Shown here in pieces: positions 34,552 through 41,173 of a DNA stretch of 64,000 bases. Source of the DNA: an uncultured Collinsella sp. (lineage in GTDB: Bacteria; Actinomycetota; Coriobacteriia; Coriobacteriales; Coriobacteriaceae); NCBI GenBank assembly GCA_958439425.1, contig CAUBVH010000002.1:1-64000 (forward strand). The letters are read 5' to 3'. The position numbers and the translations under genes were made by a program. The notes beneath the pieces are model-generated. The model was not told where the DNA came from, did no database searches, and was given only the letters and a program-made list of their open reading frames with translations. Numbering within the stretch: the first letter of the stretch is position 1; every line of letters begins with the position of its first letter.

Positions 34552-35787
34552 ATGGCAGACAACAAGATCAAACCCTCGACGGACGGCAGCCGAGAGGAAC
34601 TCATGGCAAAACAGCTCACATCCACCAAAACCCACCTCGCGCTCACCCAAGAGCGGGTGGACGTCTCCGAAGCCATCAAGCTACCGCTCGAACGAGTCCC
34701 CCAGCTCGGCATAGCGCTCGCCTCACTCCCCTCGACGTTCCGCACCGTCACCAATACGGTGAGCGTGCCTATGCTGCTCCAGCCAACCGACAAGTTTGGC
34801 AATCCGCTTGACCCGTCGATACTCCAATCGTTCAAGGACGGCAGCGGCCTCATGGGATCCTACCGCGATGCGGCCAATGGCTTTGGGCAGGCTCGCTTCC
34901 ACGTTGTCGATGGTGACATCGCTACAAGTGTCACGCAAGTGCCCTACGACCCGACGTCGCTGTTCATGGCAGCCGCAATCGCGCAGATAAACCGGAAGCT
35001 CGACTCCATCCAGGAGTCCGTCGACGAAATGTTCGGCTACATGCGCCAACGCGACAAGGCCAACATGCGCGGCAACCTCAAGACACTTGCAAACATCCTC
35101 AACAGCTACGGTCTCTACTACAACAACGCCATCGAAATGACCAGCGCCCATATGAAGGTAATCGACATCAAGCATGTCTCCGAGCAGGACATAGAGCACT
35201 TCCGCTCACTGGCGCAATCGGACCTGAAAAAGAAAGGGTTCATCGAGGCGCGAGACGGCTTGGGCAGACGCCTCGACAAGGTGCTCGACTACCTCAAAGA
35301 CTGCCAGCTCGCCACCTACATCCACGCGTTCTCGCTGTTCCTCGAACCTATGCTTGCCCAGAACTTCGAGCCCACAAAGCTCGCGGACGCCACCGCGAAG
35401 ATCGAGGCCGATTCGCTCGCCTACCGTAAACTCTACACCGAGTGTTACGACGCCCTCGAGGCGGAAACTGCCGACACCGTCGATGCAGCACTGCTGGGCG
35501 GCATCGCGTCCGCGGGCAAATTGCTCGGTCACGCCATCGCGAAGACCCCCGTTGGCGAACATACGCTCATCGACGAGGCGCTCGAGGGCGCAGGAGAGGA
35601 CATCGGCAGGTTCAACGACAGGCAATCCGAGAAACTCATCGAGAAGCTCCATCAGGCAAAGACGCCCGACGTCACGCTGTTCAAGCAGAGCATAATGGAA
35701 GTAGACACCCTCTACAACCATCCCACGCAGATCGCCGTGGACGCCGAGAGCGTCTATATCCTGCCTGCTAAGCAGCAGGAAGAGTAG
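34552..35787 (+). CDS. Unknown helical protein of 411 residues
   Basis: I do not recognise a family. The sequence is predicted by eye to be mostly alpha-helical, with amphipathic stretches such as AAAIAQINRKLDSIQESVDE and LKTLANILNSYG, and no signal peptide. A short region with small residues (GLIGSYR-like, here GLMGSYRDAANGFGQARF) precedes it. AAGGAG lies upstream of the ATG at 34552. It stands in the accessory island after the surface protein. A pore-forming or phage/defence role is conceivable from composition only. Confidence 0.6.
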   Translation: MADNKIKPSTDGSREELMAKQLTSTKTHLALTQERVDVSEAIKLPLERVPQLGIALASLPSTFRTVTNTVSVPMLLQPTDKFGNPLDPSILQSFKDGSGLMGSYRDAANGFGQARFHVVDGDIATSVTQVPYDPTSLFMAAAIAQINRKLDSIQESVDEMFGYMRQRDKANMRGNLKTLANILNSYGLYYNNAIEMTSAHMKVIDIKHVSEQDIEHFRSLAQSDLKKKGFIEARDGLGRRLDKVLDYLKDCQLATYIHAFSLFLEPMLAQNFEPTKLADATAKIEADSLAYRKLYTECYDALEAETADTVDAALLGGIASAGKLLGHAIAKTPVGEHTLIDEALEGAGEDIGRFNDRQSEKLIEKLHQAKTPDVTLFKQSIMEVDTLYNHPTQIAVDAESVYILPAKQQEE

Positions 35788-35829
35788 CGATACGCGACGG
35801 GCACGCGCCATGCAGACAGCTAACGCCCC

Positions 35830-36564
35830 CTACCTCCCCTCCGCTTTCAGCTTCAGCAGCAGGTCGCCCAGCTCGGGGCACTTGCCGGAAAGGCACGTCT
35901 GGGCTCGCTCGTCCATCCCCCACCGTTGGCGGACTTCCTGGGCGCGCGGACTCACGTAATAGTCACCCTCCATCATCTGCTTGAGCAACTTGGCGGTTAC
36001 ACGCGCATCGGCTAAGGCGCTGCGGGCGTGACCCATCGACTCGTCGAACTCGATGCCAAACCACGTTGCCGCGTCACTCAAAGAGACGCACCCGTGGCTG
36101 CCCACGTCCATGATCGAGGTGTAAAACGCCTGCAGGTCGGCCCAGTCCGTAGGAAATGCGGCAAGGCCGATACGTTATGCTTGGCACTCGGTCAAAAGCT
36201 GTCGACGGTCCGCCTCGCTCCAACAGACCACCTGGGCGGAGTAGCGACCGATCCAATCACTGAGACTTTTAATCACCACATAGAGCGGATCGGCCATCGC
36301 GGTTTCCACGGCCGATATCCCCGTAAGCTCGCGGACGGGGAATGCAACGCCTTCGGTAAATTCCGTCTGCACAAACTGCGAGAACTCGCCCATAACGTTG
36401 GCGTGGTAATCGAGCTTGACGGCGCCGACCTCGATAATCTCATTGCGCAGCCCACGGCGTTGGCGTTGCTTTGGCACCGGCGCAAACTCAAAGTCCAGCA
36501 CGATCTGGCGCGCAAAGTTCGTCGTATCGATAGCCGAGATACACGGCGTCTTTTCAGCTGACAC
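35830..36564 (-). pseudogene. DEDDh 3'-5' exonuclease interrupted by an in-frame stop
   Basis: Two open segments in the same frame form one exonuclease of the ERI-1/KapD or DNA polymerase III epsilon-like type. The upstream part (GTG at 36564) has the first motif D-x-E in IVLDFEFAPV and the NEIIEVGAVKLD region. A TAA at 36175-36177 stops it after LLTECQA. The downstream part carries the last motif in HARSALADARVTAKLL. The frame is intact across the stop, so a single CAA-to-TAA change would explain it. The second part has an ATG at 36111 without an obvious ribosome site. Probably inactive. Confidence 0.82.
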
Positions 36565-36717
36565 GGTTAGGGCCTTTCTCCGTCAAATGCCGCTTGCTAC
36601 ATAAGCGGCTACATTGCCGTAAGGATAGGCGCTCGTGCGGACATGAAATCGCCCAGCGCCGTCTTCTGCCGCCCTTACGAAAGGCTGCTATTCGAAGGAA
36701 TCACGTTGCTGTTATTA

Positions 36718-36733
36718 TCGAACATATATTCGT
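36718..36733. promoter_or_regulatory. LexA/SOS-box-like palindrome upstream of the small toxin
   Basis: TCGAACATATATTCGT matches the Gram-positive/actinobacterial LexA consensus (CGAAC-N4-GTTCG) at all but one or two positions. A TAGAAT at 36753-36758 is a plausible -10 box, so the site would overlap the -35 region of the toxin promoter. Damage-inducible control is inferred. Confidence 0.5.
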
Positions 36734-36822
36734 ATTTATGACCGCGCTTTGATAGAATGGCAGTTGTTGACGGCAGTTCCATGTGCCGGGCAGCGCCCTC
36801 CATGCGACGGGAGGTGATGCCC

Positions 36823-36948
36823 ATGACCGATCTGATTGATTTCGTGAAGCTCCTGACCGCTTTGGTCTCGCTCCTCACGGCGCTTATCGGACTTTCCGAG
36901 GCACTTAAGCAGCGTACGAAGCAAAAGAAGAGGGGTCGACGCCGTTAA
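36823..36948 (+). CDS. Holin-like small membrane peptide, putative type I toxin
   Basis: Forty-one residues: a short acidic start (MTDLIDF), one hydrophobic helix (LLTALVSLLTALIGL) and a strongly basic tail (KQRTKQKKRGRRR). Size, hydrophobic span and the GGGAGGTGATGCCC context before the ATG match the holin-like toxins of Gram-positive type I toxin-antitoxin loci. A structured region follows directly, which in such loci includes the antisense RNA and terminator. A LexA-like box lies about 90 bases upstream. Function is inferred from family resemblance. Confidence 0.62.
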   Translation: MTDLIDFVKLLTALVSLLTALIGLSEALKQRTKQKKRGRRR

Positions 36949-37011
36949 GGCATTGACCCCTTGAACTAAGTAACGGCGCTGCCCAGCTATCACCCTTGGG
37001 CTGCCGTCGAC
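36932..37011. ncRNA. Structured region after the holin-like toxin, possible antitoxin RNA
   Basis: Several mutually exclusive pairings overlap: GGGGTC/GACCCC (36932-36937, 36955-36960), CGCCGTTA/TAACGGCG (36940-36947, 36971-36978), GCCCA/TGGGC (36981-36985, 36997-37001) and GTCGAC/GTCGAC (36935-36940, 37006-37011). In related toxin loci the antisense RNA overlaps the 3' end of the toxin mRNA. No promoter for an antisense RNA was confirmed. Confidence 0.4.
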
Positions 37012-37107
37012 TTTATTCTACCCACGGTTGCCAGGTTTAACAAATGAATTTTCAGTAATGGAGCCTCGGAGCCCGCTCGCTCAACCACCTGGCCATCGGA
37101 TTGGCCG

Positions 37108-37376
37108 GATTCTGGGACACGCCTTCCGTCCCAGGCCTCTACCGGAAAATGCATCCCACCCTGAGGCTCGATTCCGGGACACGGTTTCCGTTTGAAGCCC
37201 CGACGGGAAAGCGTGTCCCGTTCCGAGAGCTCATTCCGGGATGCAGTTTCCGCTAGAGATGCCACCGGGAAAGCGTATCCCGTTTTGGAGTCAAATTCCG
37301 GGTCGTAGTTTCCGCCTGAGGGCCGATCCGGAAACGGCATCCCACTCTGGGGCCGAAATCTGGGACACACTTTCCG
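37108..37376. repeat. Palindromic repeat array 1 (four 62-bp units plus a partial unit)
   Basis: GGAAA begins at 37144, 37206, 37268 and 37330, an exact 62-bp period. Each unit is an imperfect hairpin: left arm GGAAAGCGTRTCCC, about 19 variable bases, right arm GGGAYRCAGTTTCC, then a linker of about 15 bases. All units point the same way; a right half-unit lies at 37108-37128. The arms are conserved while loops and linkers vary. It lies between the small toxin and the end of the ATPase gene. Confidence 0.9.
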
Positions 37377-37406
37377 CCGGCAGCCAACACGACAAAAGAA
37401 GGGGCC

Positions 37407-38840
37407 CTATTCCAGCAATTCGAGGACAGGCTCTTGCCCTCGAGCAGAGCTACCCCGCTCGCACATCTCGGCAAACGAGATCAGCTTGACGTCTCCCCTA
37501 CTCTCTGCAGCATCTCGACATCCCTGCGTAAAGCCACTTTTTGAGAAAAGTGCATAGCTTTTTCGTTGCCGTCTAAAGAGCTCGCTTCGATGAACGAGCT
37601 TTTGCAGCACGTCTTCGCCCGCCGGTTCATTGCGCCATTTGCACTCCGCAAACAGCGCAGTGCCCTCGCCATCGTCAACAATCAAGTCGATTTCTTCCTG
37701 CGTATGCGTGCGATTATCCGTCCCCCACCAGCGCCCGACGCTCGCCGGAACCACATCGAGCTGGCCCGCACGCGCGAGTTCGTACACGTATTGTCTGCAT
37801 ATAAGCTCAAAGACCGTACCCATGTAATCCGATATGTGCGGCTCAATGCGCTTATACGCCATCTCGGCCATATCGTTTTGAATCAGCCCAATGTTCTGCG
37901 GCACAAACTTGTACCAGAACCTAAACATCTGGTCGCTCAGCAGATACACAGCCCGCTTATTGCTCGTCTCGTTTAGGGGCAGCTCGCGCTCGACAATCCC
38001 AAGCGACGCCAGCTTATCCACATAGCTCTTTACGTTGCTCGCAGGGATTCCCGTAGAGCTCGCAATCTCCGAGATCTTCGAGCGCCCCTGAGCAATTGCT
38101 TGCACGATCGCATCATATTGCTCGGGATTGCGGCACTCTTGCAATAGCAGGTTACTCGGCTCTTCAAAGAGATAACCCGTAGGGGTAAGAAAAAGACGCT
38201 TGATGTTGTCCTTGAGCGATACGGTAGGATCGACTTTCTCGATATATGCAGGAATGCCGCCCGTCATGCCATAGCAAACCGCAGCGTCTTCGCGACCCAT
38301 GCTCTGCCACAGGCCGAGGGTCGTCGTAAAATCGAGCGGCATGATCTTAAACTGGGCCGTACGCCTACCGTATAGTGGGCTCTCGTAGCCCAATACCTGT
38401 TCCTCCATAAACGAAAGAGACGAGCCGCATAGAATCAGCATGAGCCTGGTCTCTTTGTACAGGTGATCAATCTTGTCTTGCAGCAACGAGCTGATCTCGG
38501 GATTCGATTGGGCGAGATAGGGATACTCGTCAATCACGACAATCAAACGTTCCGCTCGAGCCATGGTGGCCAATGCATCGAACGCTTCGTCAAAACTACG
38601 AAACGACACGCCTGCAGCACCAACCGAGCCTGCAAGTATCGCCTGGCTAAAGCCGTGCAGGTTTGCCTCCGCATTGGTACGACGAGCTTGAAAGTAAATA
38701 GCCTTCTTGCCTTGGATGAACTCTGTGATAAGGCGCGTTTTACCCACACGACGGCGGCCGTAAATCACAGGCATTTCAAAGGAGCCCGTGCCATACAGTC
38801 GATTGAGCTCGGACATTTCCACTGTTCTTCCGATAAACAT
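37407..38840 (-). CDS. ATPase_2/DUF234 family ATP-binding protein
   Basis: ATPase of the archaeal-ATPase-like family common in accessory regions. Walker A is GRRRVGKT (residues 28-35) and Walker B is LIVVIDEYPYL (about 98-108). A winged-helix segment in the middle (SEIASSTGIPASNVKSYVDK) and a C-terminal DUF234 domain follow, the latter with a nuclease-like EEIDLIVDD and FAECKW pattern. Length 477 residues. GGAAGG precedes the ATG. The gene is bracketed by two 62-bp repeat arrays and has a perfect 24-bp palindrome in its promoter. The biological role of this family is unknown; some members are suspected defence or toxin-antitoxin-like genes. Confidence 0.82.
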   Translation of the reverse strand: MFIGRTVEMSELNRLYGTGSFEMPVIYGRRRVGKTRLITEFIQGKKAIYFQARRTNAEANLHGFSQAILAGSVGAAGVSFRSFDEAFDALATMARAERLIVVIDEYPYLAQSNPEISSLLQDKIDHLYKETRLMLILCGSSLSFMEEQVLGYESPLYGRRTAQFKIMPLDFTTTLGLWQSMGREDAAVCYGMTGGIPAYIEKVDPTVSLKDNIKRLFLTPTGYLFEEPSNLLLQECRNPEQYDAIVQAIAQGRSKISEIASSTGIPASNVKSYVDKLASLGIVERELPLNETSNKRAVYLLSDQMFRFWYKFVPQNIGLIQNDMAEMAYKRIEPHISDYMGTVFELICRQYVYELARAGQLDVVPASVGRWWGTDNRTHTQEEIDLIVDDGEGTALFAECKWRNEPAGEDVLQKLVHRSELFRRQRKSYALFSKSGFTQGCRDAAESRGDVKLISFAEMCERGSSARGQEPVLELLE

Positions 38841-38856
38841 AGGGCCATCCTTCCTT

Positions 38857-38910
38857 TACGTTATAGCTAGACATATTATACCTTCCTATAATATGTCTAG
38901 CTATAACGTA
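38857..38910 (-). promoter_or_regulatory. Perfect 24-bp palindrome in the promoter of the DUF234 ATPase
   Basis: Arms 38857-38880 and 38887-38910 are exactly complementary around the 6-base loop CCTTCC. Each arm contains TATAAT next to the loop, so both strands carry a -10-like box inside the palindrome. It ends 16 bases before the ATG. It could be an autoregulatory operator, or a transcript hairpin. Confidence 0.8.
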
Positions 38911-38965
38911 ATCCGACAAGCGGAGCACGAAAAGGGGCGGTACACCCCCGCACGTGGACCGTTCC

Positions 38966-39198
38966 GGAAAATGTACCCCGTTCTGGAGCCAAAAACTGGG
39001 CCGTAGTTTCCGCCAAGCATGCCATCCGGAAAGCGCGTCCCGTTCTGAGCCTAAATTCTGGGATACGGTTTCCGCCTGCGGCCCCGTTGGGAAAGTTCAT
39101 CCCGCTCTGAGGGCTCGTTCCGGGACACAGTTTCCGGTTGAGGGCTGTTCCGGAAAATGTATCCCATTCCGAGCGGCAATTCCGGGACACAGTTTCCG
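38966..39198. repeat. Palindromic repeat array 2 (four 62-bp units)
   Basis: GGAAA starts at 38966, 39028, 39090 and 39152, again exactly 62 bp apart, same unit and same direction as array 1. The third unit and its preceding linker (GCGGCCCC then TTGGGAAAGTTCATCCC) are nearly identical to the last unit of array 3, showing exchange or duplication between arrays. Confidence 0.9.
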
Positions 39199-39514
39199 CA
39201 GATACAAGACAACGACCCGCAGGTAAAAGGCGACAGTCCGCCGCCCTTATCACATGCCTTCAAATATGCGATCCAGAAACACAAAACAGCAGATAGAATG
39301 CTCTTTTTCAAAAAGTACACGTCCCGAAACTTACCCAGTCTTCATAACTCGCTACCGTTCACGGTCGCCGATTACCGCCCACCGATTCAGCTTCAAAAAA
39401 TGACGCCAAAAGCAGGTCATCTACCTGCATGGTTAGATTTTGGTCAGTTTTTGGTCGGCTGAGCGGCAAGTTCCAGCTGATACGTTTTTGCTACCCAAAA
39501 GGAGGCGGTAGCTC
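39199..39514. other. Upstream region of the AbiEi-like gene
   Basis: No gene supported. It contains the short palindrome GCAGGT-CATCT-ACCTGC (39411-39427) and two direct copies of TTTTGGTC (near 39437 and 39448), about 100 and 70 bases before the start codon; either may be regulatory. Confidence 0.45.
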
Positions 39515-40513
39515 ATGACCCATTGCAATGACCAGCTCATCGACCAACTGCTCACTCAAGCCGAACAAGAGGGGCGCTGTCTGATTCCCCCGAGCACGGC
39601 GATCCGAAAAGCGCTCCTTCGGCGCACCGGCGGCACGGTTGTCTCGCCCATGCCGGGGTTGTTTGCGCGAAAAACGCGCTGGGATGAACTCAACCGAGCG
39701 CAACGCCATTGCGAAATCCTCCGCGCCCTTGCGATCATCCACCCCGATTGGACGTTCTGCTCGTTTTCTGCCGCCTGTCTGCTGGGGCTCGAGGTCTCGT
39801 GGCGACACCTGAATGTCGTGCATGTCTGCAGCTCGACAAAGCCGTCGGCTCGCCCGGGCGCACATATTCAGCGGCACCAAATTGAGCCGGCCGGAGCAAT
39901 ACGCAGAGCCGGCATATCGGTAACGCCGCCCATCCAAACGGTCACAGATTGCCTGTTGCAGACCGGTTTTGCCGACGGCATGCCCATTGCCGATTCGACG
40001 ATCTTAAAGCTCGGCCTTGCGCGGGAACAGCTGATGGAGGCCGTCGAGCAACGAGCGACCGCCCGCAATGGTCGCACGATTCGCACCGCCCTCACGACAC
40101 TTCGATATGCCGACGCCCGCGCCGAGAGCGGCGGGGAATCGGTCGCCCGAGCCATCATGATCGAGACGGGCTTTGCGCCCGATTGGCTTCAATACGAGCT
40201 GACGGACCCCTTCAATTCGACCAAGCCCATACGAACGGACTTTGCCTGGGAGCGCCAGGCGCGGGAACTCACACTGGGCGAGCTCGACGGGCTCATCAAA
40301 TATACCGACCAGACCATGCTGGCCGGACGCACCACCGCCGAAGCGCTCGTTGCCGAACGACAGCGCGAGGCGCACCTATCGCTCTACGGTCACCCTCTGC
40401 TGCGCTTTACCATGAACGAGGTCCGCTCGGCAGGAATGCTCGCCAAAAAGCTGCAGACGGCAGGCATCCGGCAGACCGCGCTGCCGACATGGCTCAACGA
40501 CGTGGAGCTGTAG
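39515..40513 (+). CDS. AbiEi-like / DUF559-type protein, putative type IV antitoxin-like
   Basis: The 332-residue protein resembles the large actinobacterial family annotated as AbiEi-like antitoxin domain proteins with a C-terminal Vsr/DUF559-like nuclease fold. The N-terminal third has the pattern SPMPGLFARKTRWDEL then FCSFSAACLLGLEV. The C-terminal third has ESGGESVAR, the acidic RTDFAWE and ELDGLIKY, placed like a PD-(D/E)xK active site. AAGGAGG precedes the ATG. No partner toxin (AbiEii-like nucleotidyltransferase) is next to it. It lies between repeat arrays 2 and 3. Role unknown. Confidence 0.65.
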   Translation: MTHCNDQLIDQLLTQAEQEGRCLIPPSTAIRKALLRRTGGTVVSPMPGLFARKTRWDELNRAQRHCEILRALAIIHPDWTFCSFSAACLLGLEVSWRHLNVVHVCSSTKPSARPGAHIQRHQIEPAGAIRRAGISVTPPIQTVTDCLLQTGFADGMPIADSTILKLGLAREQLMEAVEQRATARNGRTIRTALTTLRYADARAESGGESVARAIMIETGFAPDWLQYELTDPFNSTKPIRTDFAWERQARELTLGELDGLIKYTDQTMLAGRTTAEALVAERQREAHLSLYGHPLLRFTMNEVRSAGMLAKKLQTAGIRQTALPTWLNDVEL

Positions 40514-40554
40514 GAGCTGCTAGGCCGCGCATCGCTGGATTACATCCCCCTATC

Positions 40555-41064
40555 TGGGCCGCATTTTCCCAACGGCCACGCCAGCGGAAAGCGCGCCCCA
40601 GTCTGGACGCTCAAAACGGGATGTACATTCCGGATGGCGGGCCTAGCGGAAAGCGTGTCCCGGAATCAAGGCCTAGAACGGGACAGACTTTCCGGTTGAA
40701 GCGCTCAGCGGAAACTGTATCCCGGAATAGACGCTCAAACTGGGATGCAGTTTCCAAGTGAATGACAACCGGAAAGTGCGTCCCGGAATAGGAGCTCGGA
40801 ACGGGATGCGCTTTCCTGACGAAGCTCCTTGCGGAAAGCGTGTCCCAGAATGAAGACTCAGAATGGGATGCAATTTCCGCCTGAAGGCGATTCGGAAAGC
40901 ATATCCCGTTCTGGCATCGAATTCCGGGTCGCAGTTTCCGGTTGAGAGCTGTTCCGGAAAGCGCATCCCATTCCAGGCGCGGATTCCGGGACGCAGTTTC
41001 CGCATGCGGCCCCATTGGGAAAGTTCATCCCGTCCTGAGGCTTGAATCCGGGACACAGTTTCCG
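40555..41064. repeat. Palindromic repeat array 3 (eight 62-bp units, direction inverts inside)
   Basis: GGAAA starts at 40586, 40648, 40710, 40771, 40833, 40894, 40956 and 41018 (62-bp steps, 61 at two joints); a partial unit precedes them. The first five units read CCCGGAAT or similar then AACGGG inside the hairpin, the reverse complement of the arrangement in arrays 1 and 2. The last three read CCCGTTCTG then ATTCCGGG, the forward form. The array therefore switches direction near 40880, at one of the 61-bp joints. Confidence 0.88.
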
Positions 41065-41072
41065 CTTCAAAC

Positions 41073-41104
41073 AAAAGGCCCCGGCTCGCGATGGAGTCGG
41101 GGCC
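41073..41104 (-). terminator. Intrinsic terminator of the xdhD operon
   Basis: GGCCCCG/CGGGGCC extended by GCT/AGT, with TTTTGTTT after it on the minus strand. It ends the ygfK-ferredoxin-xdhD transcript just before array 3. Confidence 0.85.
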
Positions 41105-41173
41105 AAAGGTGCAGCATATGCAGTTGGTGTTGAGCGCGAACAGCCCGTCAGTAATGGCTGTCCGCGCCCTACC

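Noticed and set aside
36175..36177. Programmed read-through of the TAA in the exonuclease gene
   Set aside because: No recoding signal is visible; a simple nonsense mutation is the more economical explanation.
37108..41064. The 62-bp arrays as CRISPR arrays
   Set aside because: There is no constant repeat of 25-40 bases; two short arms are conserved and both the loop and the linker vary. The arms are complementary to each other inside a unit. No cas genes are present.
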